Source of the DNA: Septoria linicola
Taxonomy: Eukaryota; Ascomycota; Dothideomycetes; Mycosphaerellales; Mycosphaerellaceae
Reading direction: 5' to 3'
Length of the DNA stretch: 64,000 nt
NCBI GenBank assembly: GCA_024114885.1
Contig: CP099425.1
Coordinates: 2,294,001 to 2,358,000, forward strand
The notes beneath the pieces are model-generated. The model ran no database searches, was not told the origin of the DNA, and saw nothing but the letters and a program-made list of their open reading frames with translations. Position numbers and translations under genes: made by a program. Below are positions 32,065-43,168 of this stretch, one piece after another (within the stretch, counting starts at the first letter, position 1; each line of letters starts with the position of its first letter).

Positions 32065-34265
32065 CTACGCCTTCTTCACTTCTGCCTTCTCCTCACCGTC
32101 CTCGCCGTCCTCAGCCTTTCCACTCTCATCCCCCTCAATGAACGCCATCTCCTGCGCACTCCAAAGCTCCGCATAAATCCCATCACTATCCACCAACCTC
32201 TCATGCGTCCCCTGCTCGGCCACCTTCCCCTCCTTCAACACAATAATCACATCACTATCATAAATCGTCCGGAGCCGATGCGCAATAAACACACTCGTCC
32301 TCTTCTTCTCCACAATCACATCCCTAATATTCCTCAGTAGCTCTGCCTCCGTATGCGTATCCAACGCACTCGTCGCTTCATCGAAAAAGAGTAAAGGAGG
32401 GTCTTTGAGAATCAGACGAGAAATGGCGAGACGTTGTTTCTCGCCGCCGGAGATCATCATGCCACGCTCGCCGACCATGGTTTTGTAGCCGTCGGGGAGG
32501 GACTCGATGATTTCGTGGATGCGGGCTCGTTTGGCTGCGGCGATGACGGCGGGGGTGTCGGCGGTGATGTCGCCGTAGCGGACGTTGTGTTCGATGGTGT
32601 CGTTGAAGAGGGGCGTGTCTTGGGGTACGACTCCGATGCTCTTGCGGAGGGACTCGAGTTGGACTTCGCGGATGTCTTGGCCGTCGATTGTGATGCGGCC
32701 GGATTGGACGTCGTAGAAGCGGAAGAGGAGGCGGAGGATTGTAGATTTCCCGCAGCCGGATGGGCCAACGATCGCGACCTTTTTGCCGGCTGGTATGGTG
32801 AGGTTGAGGTCGCGGAGGATGGGGCGGTCGGGGCGGTAGCCGAAGGAGACGTGCTCGAATTTGATCTCCCCTCCCTTGTTGAGGAGAAGGGGTTGAGCGT
32901 TGGCGGGCTCTTTGATTGCCACGTTGACCTTTTGGAGGTTGAAGAGTGTCTCCATGTCCAGGAGAGATTGGCGCAATTCGCGGTAGACGCTGCCGAGGAA
33001 GTTGAGAGGAACAGAAAGCTGGAAGACGAGCTGATTGATCATGACCAGGTCGCCAATCGTCAAACTGCCAGCTGCCACGCCTTGCGCACCCATGTACATC
33101 ATCCCGGTCAAGGCTGTGGAGAAGATGAGGTTTTGACCACTGTTGAGGTAGGCCAGAGAGGTCGCAACCTTGATGCTAGCGTCCTGATAGTTCTTGAGTG
33201 CGGAGTCATACCGCTTGGCTTCGTATGCTTCATTGTTGAAGTACTTGACTGCTTCGTAGTTGATCAGGCTGTCAACTGCCACTGTGGCTCCCTTGTTGTC
33301 GGCCGCGTTGGCCTGCTTGCGGAACTTCGTCCTCCACGCGGTAGTGGCTATCGTGAACCAAGAATATGCGGCCATAGTTCCGACTGTGAGTGCTGCGAAC
33401 TTCCAGCCATAGTTGTATGTCAAGATACCAGAGACCAAGCTGATCTCCAGTGCTGTCGGGATGATGTGGAAAACCATACTCGTGAGCAAGAAGCTGATAC
33501 CTTTAGTACCTCTGTCGATCGCACGCGTAAGTCCTCCAGTCTGTCTCGCGAGATGGAAATTGAGATCGAGCTTCAGCAGATGCTCAAAGACATTGCCAGC
33601 CACTTTCCGAATGGCCTTCTGTGACACAGTCGCGAAGATGGCATTTCGGAACTCCTGGAAGACTGCAGCGCCTATTCTACTGGCGCCATATGCAAAGATG
33701 GAAGCTCCTGCCACTGTGACTGCAGTGCCTCCCACAGCGGCGAAATCAATATTCATGGAATCTATGATGTCTTTGAAGTAGAAGGGTACTTGCACATTGA
33801 GGACCTACATATATCTATCAATGCTGCGAATCGAGAAGTCGAGGTGGGAATACTGCCCACCTTTGCTGAGATCAGAAGTCCTACACTCAGACCGACTCTG
33901 AATTTGGTGCCAAAGTCATTCTTAGGCCACAGGTACTTCGACATGTCCTTGATGATAGCCCAGTCGGCTTTGCGCTGCTCCTTGTTGGAGACGGTCTGCT
34001 CCGCCAAAAGCGGATCTGTTTTCACAGCTGGCGCGGTTGACTTCTGTGGCTTCACAGCGCCCTCTGGCCCAACGTTTTCCTCACCAGGCTGCTTCGTAGC
34101 TGGCTCGGTCTGCGCAACTCGTGCTCGTGCATCATCCTTTCTGTGCCGAGGTGTGCTCGCGAATATGCGTTTTGCGTGCCATGAGGCCTGTATATGGAGT
34201 GGAAGAGCTGGTCTTCTTGTTGACGCCGTAGCAGCAGCCCGCAGGCATATCCTGCTGGGTATCAT
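32065..34265 (-). CDS. ATM1: Mitochondrial ABC transporter ATM1
   Basis: Half-size ABC exporter of the mitochondrial inner membrane that sends a glutathione-linked sulfur/iron species to the cytosol for Fe-S assembly. Exons are 34265-33861 and 33804-32065 (56-nt intron, phase 0); 714 aa. The N-terminus is Arg/Ala-rich (MIPSRICLRAAATASTRRPA), a presequence, followed by a disordered charged region. A six-helix membrane domain starts near residue 120. The ATPase domain has Walker A GPSGCGKST (482-490), signature ISGGEKQ (about 587) and Walker B LLFFDEATSALD (about 606-617). The substrate-binding NxxR-type segment (YFNNEAYEAKRYD) is present. A Lys/Glu-rich tail ends the protein. It shares a promoter region with AIM24. 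Confidence 0.96.
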
Positions 34266-34592
34266 GCTGCCTCGTGCGCAGTCGCTCTTTCTTCAGCCCA
34301 CCATGAGGGCGGTCGTGGTTGCCACTCGGCTAAAGTCTAAGCTCCCTTTCGTGTTATGTGCAGGTTCTGTAGAAATGTACAAGTCTATGTCGCGACATGA
34401 AGGAGAGAATGAACGCCGTAATGAGTGCTCATCGCGGTGCATCGCGTGCTTTCCATTAGTTAGCGACGTCGGGCGAACCATGATGAACGGAAATGTGGCT
34501 GGTGAGCGCCACACTTCTGCTTCGACGTGAAGCTTGCTCCCAGAGCTCGCGACCAAACATCGACTTCACCTTTTTGGCGAGATATATTCACA
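34266..34592. promoter_or_regulatory. Bidirectional promoter ATM1/AIM24
   Basis: 327 bp between divergent start codons of two mitochondrial-protein genes, so coordinated expression is likely. No consensus element was identified with confidence. Confidence 0.6.
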
Positions 34593-35840
34593 ATGCGCCG
34601 GAGTGCGCAAGAGTCGGTGTGTCTGGCTTGTAGACAAGTCCGTCATGCCAGCAGCTTGACGGGTAAGACCAGCAAGCGATATGTGCAAATCAGCGCAACT
34701 CCTTCGGCCACGCAACCCACCCAGAGTTTAGAGCCAACACAGTCGACAGGCTCGACTCCTTCCGCTGGTGTGTGTAGGACAGCCCTATCTGATGGTTACA
34801 GACTGACAATGTACAGACGCGCGATTCGAAGTGCTCGGCACTCCCTTCTCCCTCCTTTCGGCCTCGATATCCGCATCCCAAAATCTGTACACGCGAAAAG
34901 GCACGCTTGTGGGCTTCAATGGCAAGCCTGAAAATGCCGTATCTTCTCTCTCACTACTGGAGCCATTTCGGCGGGCAATCCTGGGAATCCCCTTCGTCTA
35001 CCAGAAGATCTCTTCCACCACACCTTACACAGCGTTGATCGGCACGAAATCGCCCATCACTTCCCTCGTCGTTGTACATCTGGACGGCAGGCTCGACTGG
35101 TTGGTCGCACGAAGGAATGCCCTCCTAGCATGGACAGGTCATACCCTGAGCCTGAAGCCGCGATGGAACCTAAAGATGAGCATGGCACATTGGGGCAATA
35201 CAACAGTGACCGGACGAGGGCTGCTAGCTCTGTCTGGGAAAGGTCTGATCCACCAAATTACGCTCAAGACTGGAGAGGAATACGTCGTGCACCCCAGCAA
35301 TGTGATTGCATACAGCATGATGCAGCACGCCCCACAGCCATATCGATTCAAGTCGAATAACTTTCGACTACAAATACCGAATCCCTTGACATTACTGCCA
35401 GACTCCAGATTTTGGAGGACGATGCGGGAAAGCTCTGTGTGGAGATTCATCAGCGAGGCATCATTCAGAGTTCGAACATGGACGAGGAGAACGATTTGGG
35501 GTGACAGAGTGTGTTTCGTGTGCCCTTCCTCTCTGATCTCCGCTGACAATCACAGCTCTTCCTTCATTTTCACGGACCATCGACCATTCTCGTTTCTTCA
35601 AGAGGCGCCCGGCTCAGTGATGTCATGACTACACAAGACATCAACGAGGTCGCAGATAGTCCAGCTGGTGCCGTACCGCTGGCAATACATGCAAAGTCTG
35701 CTGCAGAAGCAGGCGCGGCAGTCACAACAGCACCAGCATCCAAGGCATCGCCGACTACCATGAGCTTTGCCAATGTCAGTCAAGGCAGTGTCAAGTTTGA
35801 CAATGTGAAGACTGCCGAGAAGACAGATAAGCAGGCTTAG
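34593..35840 (+). CDS. AIM24: Mitochondrial inner-membrane biogenesis protein AIM24
   Basis: AIM24 proteins influence MICOS and respiratory-chain organisation. Exons are 34593-34767, 34817-35508 and 35556-35840; 383 aa. The N-terminus MRRSAQESVCLACRQVRHAS is a likely presequence. The AIM24 beta-rich core begins ARFEVLGTPFSLLSASISAS and includes RKGTLVGFNG and GRGLLALSGKGLIHQITLKT. The exon 2 to 3 join gives WGDRLFLHFHGPSTILVSSR, the diagnostic family block. The Ala/Ser/Thr-rich C-terminal tail ends in a Lys-rich segment. Splice phases close without ambiguity. The divergent ATM1 partner supports a mitochondrial role. Confidence 0.92.
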
Positions 35841-36224
35841 GTACCGATGAGCCATATTCCACGTAGGCTTACCCACTTGCATCTCTATGTGTTTCAGAAC
35901 TGAAGTGATTGTACGGACGATGTTTCACCACCGCGGCAAGATGCATAAAGTGATGCGGACAGAACGCACGTTCACTGGCCTGGAGCCAGCACCATCTCTG
36001 GTGTCGACACAACGCAAACGCCCCAGATTGCATAAAATCATGCTTATGAAGTGAGGTTTCTTTCACTTTCGAAACTAATTTTCAGTCTACTTTCGTGCTA
36101 CCGAATTCTAATAGCAACTTCTTCTCTTTGACCTGCAACACAACTTCGACAGATCTCATTGCGGCAACCACAACACTGCACACGTAGCTGACCAGACACT
36201 CCACACTCGATTATCATTGCACTT
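35841..36224. other. Intergenic
   Basis: 384 bp; 3' flank of AIM24 and promoter of the BTB gene. Nothing else seen. Confidence 0.5.
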
Positions 36225-36958
36225 ATGGCGGCTACGGGGTCGCACGACCACACAGGAGGCGCAGAGTCGGCACTTCAACGGTACCATACAACAGATACTA
36301 CCACCAAAGACGGATCAACCTGACGTGCATCACCTGTTAGCTTATATGAGACCGGCGAATGGTCCGATCTCACCATCGAAGCAGGCGGCAAGCTCTCCAA
36401 AGTACACAAGAATGTCGTCTGTCCAGCCAACGCGTACTTCAAGTCGGCCTGCACGCGCGGCTTCAGTGAATCTCTCGCCGATCACATCAAATTGCCTGAG
36501 AGCGAGAAGACCATCGATGCTATCCTCCGACGTTTCTACCAGGTTCCAACACCATGGTGCGAAGTGACAGGCCTCGAAGCTGCAGACGGGGACTGCACGT
36601 CGAAGGATGTAGCGCTCAATCTCATCGAGCTCCGGATCGCAATAGATAAGGTCAGTAATGATACTTCTACGATGCAAAGAAGCGCTCTGACGCCTCTCCT
36701 AGTATGGTATCGACTCGATGGTCAGTGCGGTGGAGGATGTCTTCGGACATTATTCAGGAGGATCTCGAAGGGGAAATCACGAGCAAGATCGAGGTTGGTT
36801 GCTTTCTTTTCGACCAGGACGGAGATTGTCTCGAGAACATGCGGGACGCGGTGATTGAGAGTACGGCATCGTTCGCCGCGGATGTCTTCCAGGATCTGGA
36901 TATGTTCGACATGATCTGCAAGAACATGGAGTTCATGCGCCAGGCAGAAGAAGGCTGA
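36225..36958 (+). CDS. BTB/POZ domain protein, possibly frame-disrupted
   Basis: Exon 1 (36225-36280) starts MAATGSHDHTGGAESALQ; exon 2 (36341-36650) carries the BTB core: GEWSDLTIEAGGKLSKVHKN, then CPANAYFKSACTRGFSES and IKLPESEKTIDAILRRFYQV. After a 52-nt intron, exon 3 (from 36703) reads YGIDSMVSAVEDVF, as expected for the post-BTB helix. The rest of the protein (EDLEGEITSKIE..., GCFLFDQDGDCLENMRDAVI, ending QAEEG at TGA 36956-36958) lies in the next frame. A 37-nt intron at 36721-36757 or a 67-nt one at 36721-36787 would reconnect the frames but would delete family-like sequence; a 1-nt indel is the other option. Second BTB gene of the window. Confidence 0.65.
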
Positions 36959-37124
36959 CGTTGGAGGATGGTACTGGCTGCGGACGTCTGGCATAAAGCG
37001 CTGATTCATGCGCAGTCAGAAGCCATCGACTGAGACTGAGCTTCTGCATAAGAGGAATACACCGGGAGGGCTCTTGTTCTGGCACACCTCAGCTCGTAGC
37101 TCCAGCACGAGAAACATGACAGGT

Positions 37125-38309
37125 CTACTCCCCAACCCTATAAACCAACTTACACCCACTAACCCTCCCCCTCCTCAACTCCTCCAACCCCTCCTCCACC
37201 ACACCCCTCAACCCTCCCTTCCCCACCTTCGCCGGATGCGCCCTAATCTTCCCCTCCTTCACCAACCTCTCCGAAATCTCCCAAAACATCTTCGCATGCT
37301 CAAAATCCTCCTTCATCGCCGGACTCTTCCCGCCAAACTTCTCAAATGCTTCGCCCATGATCGTGTAGCCCAGCGTTTTCTTGTTAGCGACGTCCGAGCG
37401 CGAGTGCGAGGCTTTGAGGAGGTAGGATATTGTTGCTTTTCCGGGGGTCGGGGAGGAGGAGATGCAGGATTCGCAGATGGAGGGGGAGGAGCCTTCGGCG
37501 ATGCAGTCAAGGACGAGTTCCAGTTCGTTGTTGGTGTAAGCGCGGACGTTCTCAGCGCAGTCGGGGTCGTTGTAGTCGAAAGCTTCTTCTGCGCCGACGC
37601 TTTTGACGAGGTCGAAGTTTCGCGGAGAGCAGATTGCTAGGACTTTTGCGCCGGAGAGTTGGGCGTATTGGATTGCGAGAGTGCCGGTTGCAGTACTTGC
37701 GCCGTAGATGAGGAGGTATTTGCCATACTTTTCGTTGGAATTGGGGAGTGGCAGGCCGAGGGATTGGTAGAGTGCTTGGCCGCAGGTTATGATTCCGGCG
37801 CCCATGGTGGCGGCATCGTCGTCGGAGAGGGAGTTGGGGACGTGCATTCCTAGGTCGCCTTTGGCTACGGCGTATTCGCCAAAGGCGCCGTCTTCGTGTT
37901 GGGATTCATTGCCGCCGTGGACGAAGGTGGCGATGCGGTCGCCGATGTTCCAGGATTTGGTGACTTTGCTGCCGACGGAGACGATTGTGCCGCCTGGGAG
38001 ATCATGAACTGTCAGCATTGAAGCCTATAGTCTTGCAAGGGAGTGGATGGGCATACAGAGGTCAACGCCAACAGTCTCTCCACCTTTGCCAATCTTGTCA
38101 ATGTGCTTCCTGTCACATATCAGTGCTCCGTTCTCAAGTGTTCCGACTTATCAAATGCAATCATCTCACCAGTCTGTAGGATTCAATGCCACACTCTTGA
38201 CCTTGACGAGAACATAGTCGTCTCTCAGCTTCGGCAACGGGACTTCTTGTATCTCAGCCGTATGTTTATTGGTGATCTTGATCGCTTTCATTGTGCTTGG
38301 GAGTGCCAT
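37125..38309 (-). CDS. Zinc-free MDR-family reductase (quinone/enoyl reductase type)
   Basis: Exons are 38309-38170, 38109-38057 and 37993-37125; 353 aa. The start MALPSTMKAIKITNKHTAEI leads into the GroES-like domain (VLVKVKSVALNPTDWKHID, VGVDLCGTIVSVGSKV). The Rossmann domain has YGASTATGTLAIQYAQLSGA, an NADPH-binding variant, then VLAICSPRNFDLVKSVGA. The catalytic-zinc and structural-zinc cysteines of classical alcohol dehydrogenases are missing. This fits fungal trans-enoyl/quinone reductases such as the LovC group. No polyketide synthase is nearby, so a stand-alone detoxification or quinone reductase role is more likely (inference). Confidence 0.88.
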
Positions 38310-38871
38310 GATTGAATGCTTGCTGTTGATTACTGACGAGCTCAAGAGGAGGTGTAGTCAACTAGAAGCAAGTACTGCTACGCTGTATGAAGTCAGTCCT
38401 ACCACGTCCAGACTGAGACATTGTTTGATTACGTGAGCTGCATCTTAGTGGGGCACATATGACGTGCCTTCTATGGCAAGCCGGGTCGATATGCATAGAC
38501 ATAGTGCAGCTTCGTGTTAGTTGAGTAGAGTCGCGTTCTTAGTCGGCGTCGGCCCTTTGTATGCACCTGGCCCTAGTCAGCAGAAATGAGCATTTCTGCT
38601 ATCGACCGTATTGGTAGGTGCTCGCGCCCTCTTTTCCACGATGGATGATTTTGTGAGAAATCTATCATCGGGCAATAGCACCGAGCGCTGTTCATCGTGA
38701 TGAACTATGTGTGTGCCATGCTAGCGTGCTGGTCTGTAATCCTTGTCCAGTGTCTGTACGAGCCTTCTAGTAGAGGACGCGGCGAGCTCAGACGCTGGGC
38801 TCGCCGGGATGAGAAGTGCTGGAAGCATGCTCTTGAACGCGCCACATTTGCTCCCGGACTCTCTGCGGCCT
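38310..38871. other. Intergenic
   Basis: 562 bp between the reductase start and the CVNH gene stop; contains the palindrome at 38579-38600. No gene seen. Confidence 0.5.
38579..38600. repeat. Perfect short palindrome, 10-bp arms, 2-nt spacer
   Basis: Arms AGCAGAAATG and CATTTCTGCT flank AG. It lies 270 bp upstream of the reductase start codon, so it could be an operator-like site for a dimeric regulator. Confidence 0.8.
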
Positions 38872-40379
38872 CTACATGATCGTGCACCTTCCGAAGTCGA
38901 TTCCTATCGAAGTCCCCGCAATCGAAATCGAGCAATGCTGCCCAATGGTAAACCCGCACCCATCGACCTCCAACTCGATCGAATGGTCTTTCATGCCAAT
39001 ACCCGTCTCCATACCAATTCCCAGCGTCAACTCAAACGGCCCTGCATGGCCCTTGAATAGGTTCAGACTCGCTCCAGCACCAATATACTCCCCAATGACT
39101 GCATCAGCATGGACCTCTGCCTGAAACGCATCGTAGCTGACTTCCTGCATGCGCGAAGGCGCTTTCTCTTGCATGAAGTGCTGGAACGAGGCAGAAGCAG
39201 AGGCATTCCAGCCCTTGATGAGAATGCCCTCGCCCTCGCGGGCTACGCCAGCACCAATGTAATACATGGTCACGCCCTCTTCGTCGGCCTTGGTGTGGTA
39301 GACTTTCCAGTCTGGATGGGCGTCAATCTTCTCACCAACGGCAATCATCATGTCCTGCTCGGCTTCTTCCTGCGTTTTGCCGCTGGGGATGCCGCCGATT
39401 TCGTTAGAGATGCCAATAATTGCGGGGAAGGACTTGAGTTGCAAGCGGCCGTTGTTGTTGTCGATAAATTCGTCGAGGTTGACTTCTGCTTTGACCCAAG
39501 TTCCGTCGCTTTGGTAGAGCTCACAGCGCAAGACACCGCCGGTGTCGTGGGTCTTGTCTTGGTTGAATGCATTAGGTTGAGCGGAGGATGCGATTGGCCA
39601 TCCGTTGCTGGCTTGGTAGTCCGGCTTAGCTTGCACGTCCCGTACATAAGTGGTGTAAACCTCCAGTGCTTTCCGCGCATTTTCGAGGCTGTCTTGTTCT
39701 TCCTTGGTCGTCTGATGCGGGCCGATACCAAAACCTCCTCCCATCCATTGGCCTTGGTTGGCCTTTTGTTCCAGCTGTCTGACTTTGTCCTCGGTCATGA
39801 TTGAGGGCGGTGGTGGCCTCCTGAGCTCTTTTCGGTAGTCATTGATGAGTTTCACATCGTTGGCAAGCTCAGGATGATTCTCAGCAATTGCACTTGGGAG
39901 GTCATCGGTGCTTTTGCTAGTATTGGAGATGACGGCGGTAAAGCCAATGGCTTTGTCCTTGATCCTATCCAACAAGAATGCATACATGGCCTGTGTTGGA
40001 ATGAAATCCGGTTCGAGCCAATCATGTGAATTCTGGTTTTCGAATCGATTATAATAGTCTGCCAGATAGATGTGACGCGCACGGTGATGGAAGTTGATGG
40101 CGCCATAAGAGAACTTTCCGTTAACATTTCCCACTGCAGTACATCAGTTCATGGTGGCATGTAGCAGACGGATCTGAGTATGCACTTACAGATCCTAGAC
40201 AGCGGAATCTCGTTGTAGACCCAGCTGTTGAATGCTGTCTGGGAGCAGCAGCGCAGATTTATACCCTCCTCCCGATAAACGAGATGAATGCAGATGGATG
40301 TGCCAGAAAAGTTGCCGAAACGATGGCGTCCTTCGAACGTCCTACCATCGTCACCCTCACCGACGCCCCAAGCAGACAT
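38872..40379 (-). CDS. Split cyanovirin-N (CVNH) lectin-like protein with a large insert and a Gly-rich C-terminal domain
   Basis: Exons are 40379-40190 and 40133-38872 (56-nt intron, phase 1); 483 aa. The start is uncertain in its first 30 residues. Residues about 38-88 read as CVNH module A: INLRCCSQTAFNSWVYNEIP, then LGNVNGKFSYGAINFHHRAR. Residues about 263-298 read as module B: VLRCELYQSDGTWVKAEVNL, then DEFIDNNNGRLQL. Some 175 residues of mostly helical, charged sequence separate the two modules. LysM-interrupted CVNH proteins are known in fungi, but this insert lacks LysM features. The C-terminal 170 residues are Gly/Ala-rich with beta-type repeats (GAGASLNLFKGHAGPFELTL, CGFTIGQHCSISIAGTSIGI). 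No signal peptide was found. Confidence 0.75.
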
Positions 40380-41081
40380 ATTGATGCAAGACTTCTCGTA
40401 GAGGATTGTGTCGAGGAAGCTTCGAGGTGGTCAGAAGAGCGATTGAATATGCGGCGTGCACGTTTGACGCATTTATATCCATGGTGAAGCTCGTTCGTCG
40501 ACACTTTGGTGGAATTGAGCTAGATTAGAGTTTAGACTCAGCTGAATATATCAAGCCACCATAGCTGAGCTCTGGTCATTGCCAGTCCAGAAGCATCAAG
40601 TCGCTGCATGCACGATATCCCCTCGGTGCAGGACTTGACTTGATTGGATGCAATGTGAAGCTTGGCGTAGTGGCGCTTGCTCTCAAGCCTCTGAGGTTGA
40701 CGTGAGCACCTTTCAGAGTTAGCTTGCTTGTGAGTAGAGCCAAGTCATGCTGTGGGTAGCAGAGCCGAGTCGTGCTTTGGCGAAGTCGACTGTTCGTGTG
40801 GACCTAGTCATAGTCAGCAGAAGTGGACAAATCTTGCCTCTCGTCTGCATGGAATCTTGACGCTTAGAGTATCTCATTGGCTCGGTCTGCATCTCCGACC
40901 TGTCCTCATAGGAATATACCGGGAGTAATATAGAGCACTGAGTGCGTATGATGATTGAAACGCTGTTTTGTGTCATTCTTCATCAATTTCTGTACAGCTT
41001 ATTCCATCCTAAAAACAGTGGTATCTGACCCTTCCATTACTCCAAGCTCATGTCCCAATTACCATTAAAGCGCTATCAGTC
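40380..41081. other. Intergenic
   Basis: 702 bp with no supported gene; promoter of the CVNH gene and 3' flank of the RCR gene. Confidence 0.45.
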
Positions 41082-41984
41082 TTATCTCACGACCGGTGGT
41101 GGTCCCTTGGGTGGCTCGTACAAGCCCGCTTCTTGTCCTCTATATCCACTATACGTTGACTGTGGCTGTTGCAGCTCCACATCATTACCGTACGGTCCAT
41201 TGTGGTTCTGGTTGCCATAGTATCCGTTGTTCGGGGGAGGCGTGTAGGCTGGAGGTGGGTTGTTGCTGTTGTTGTAGTACGGTTGCGCGTTTTGGTAGTA
41301 TGGCTGTTGCTGGCCCGTGTACTGTGCTGGGGCGTGTCCTGGAGGTGTTCGTCCTAGTGCCCAGCCAGTGCCTCTGTACGGAGAGTGGCCCAATTTGCGT
41401 CGGCGACGAGCGGAAATGCAGCTGCGCAAAGTGTCAGCAAGTGGCGCCACAGCCGAAGAGGAAGAGGTCGCGTGCTTACCTGAACGAGAAGAAGAGCAGG
41501 AACGCAGCGATGATGATCAGCGCGAGGACGAGCCATCGCACCCAGCTGTCCCATGCGCTGTCATAGCAGCGAACGCCGTAGATGGTGTTGTAGCACCTTG
41601 CCATGATCGTAAGTTACTGCCTGAGAGTTTGAAGTATGAATGTGTGGCGCAGATGTGCAAGTCTCGGGTTGTGAAGCTGTATAGCTCACAACGTAGTGCC
41701 TAGGAATGTGTAGTGTGCAGAGATGGGGAATGGATGGTTCGCAGGGCGGCAAACGCAAGCTTGTATAGGATGATGCCTCGTGTCCGCGTGGAACGGTCGC
41801 AAGGGCGCAGCACCCAAGCGACCGGGGTGCGAATGAGCTGAGCAGGCCAAGAATCGGGCATCCAGCTTGGTATGGTGCTAACTAGTACGAGAGGCACTTA
41901 CCCGTCATTGTTGGTGTCGTTGTCGGTGTTGTTGTTGTTGTTGTTAGTCTGCCGCTTGGCGAGGTTCATCATGACCGATGCCAT
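41082..41984 (-). CDS. RCR-family membrane protein (Congo red resistance / chitin-deposition regulation)
   Basis: Exons are 41984-41902, 41596-41480 and 41421-41082; 179 aa. The N-terminus MASVMMNLAKRQT is followed by a poly-Asn/Asp stretch, then a CYNTIYGVRCYDSAWDSWVR block. One TM helix follows (about 47-66, WLVLALIIIAAFLLFFSF) with immediately cytosolic SARRRRKLG and PYRGTGWALG. The tail is Pro/Tyr/Gln/Asn-rich (PPPAYTPPP, PPKGPPP), resembling PPxY ubiquitin-ligase docking motifs known in yeast Rcr1/Rcr2. Those proteins act in the ER-to-vacuole path to modulate plasma-membrane and wall composition. The first intron (305 nt) is unusually long for this window and its acceptor (ATGGCAAG) is weak. 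Confidence 0.85.
41929..41945. repeat. GTT trinucleotide repeat encoding poly-Asn
   Basis: A run of GTT units on the plus strand, read as AAC codons (six Asn) in the first exon of the RCR gene. Confidence 0.85.
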
Positions 41985-43168
41985 CCTTGTGTTGTGAGTG
42001 AAGCAAAGAGTGTCGATGCAGTGGTCGAGGCGAAGAAGTCAGCAGAGCGGATGTTATAGATGACGACGTTAGCCTTCGGTGTGGCTGAGCTGCGGCTGTT
42101 TGGTCACGAAACGGGGCTACAGTATTTGTCCTGACACTTTGAGAGCACCTTTGTGGCGAAGAAGCTACTGGACTGATGATAGCTCTGCTATCGTGCTGGT
42201 TTTCATGCTGTGCGACGTTGACGATAATATAATTATATTATACTAAGAGCTATCTAAGATAGTAAAAGTAAAAATCCTTCTAGAGGCTTCTAAGGTTACT
42301 CTATAATAGAGAGTAAGAACAATTATAATGTGTGTACTACGAACAGCGTAGTAAGGTTAGTAGGGCAGCGCGCAGCTGATCGGGTCCGGCGGCGCTACCC
42401 GCCGATAGCGGCAGCAGACGCGGAGACGCTATCAAGTCTCGACGGGAATAGCTAGCGCGCGCTTATGCGCTGTCAATGAGAAGGCTAGGGAGAACTATTT
42501 GACTGCCAAACGCGAACACTTTCATTTGTGCACTCAATTTCTCTCCTGCTCGACTTGTTGACGTGCACTTTCCTGCCTCACATTCGTTGTATGGATCTGC
42601 CTTCAACAGCGCCTCCGACGTCTGGAAAGTCTCTCGACTAACATGGCACTCTTTCGTGTGTCACAAGAGCTATACTCAAGCTATGCGTATCATGAAAAGA
42701 GCTTAGGAATGTGCGAAGTTGCAGAGCAAACGAAAGTCGGAGCTTCGCGAAAATCGCTTGCATTTACCTATGCTACCTTCCCTCCTCCCATGGATATAAC
42801 CCGGCCGTCTCGCATGCTTCATCCATCACATGATATCGAACTCCAACCCACCCAATCCTTCGAACTCGAATAGTGTCCGTGCTCCCGTCACTACTAGGAT
42901 GGACGAAGAAACGAAAGTGCCGCTTCCATTCCACAACACATAAGAGATACCATTGGCGTTAAGCATGCAGTAATTTCGCCTCGAGTGCCATTGCTGGCGT
43001 GCAGCTATGCGCCGCTGTCCTATGCCTCTATCAACAAAATTCAAGAAACAAAAGCTGAGGCGTCGTTGGCGTCGTTCCATGGGGCCATAACATTCGTGGA
43101 CAGTTCCTTCGTCTCGATCGCGGCCGTAACGTATCGTGTGGTTCAGTATAAAGTAGTGTTACTGCGCA
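41985..43168. other. Intergenic with degenerate repeat island
   Basis: 1.2 kb with no supported gene. The left part is the RCR promoter; the AT-rich island at 42221-42480 is described separately; the right end is the 3' flank of the ARL8-type gene. Confidence 0.5.
42221..42480. mobile_element. Probable RIP-degraded transposon remnant
   Basis: 42221-42350 is abruptly AT-rich with very frequent TpA (ataatataattatattatac, tctataatagagagt), unlike the surrounding DNA, then switches to a GC-rich block (42370-42470: ggtccggcggcgctacccgc). Strong TpA excess with CpA loss is the footprint of repeat-induced point mutation in ascomycetes. No ORF or terminal repeat remains. The class of the element cannot be told. 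Confidence 0.5.

Noticed and set aside
32434..33624. 396-codon plus-strand ORF antisense to ATM1
   Set aside because: Shadow of the ATM1 coding frame; composition is repetitive Asp/Val/Gly with no family features, while the minus strand has Walker A/B and signature motifs.
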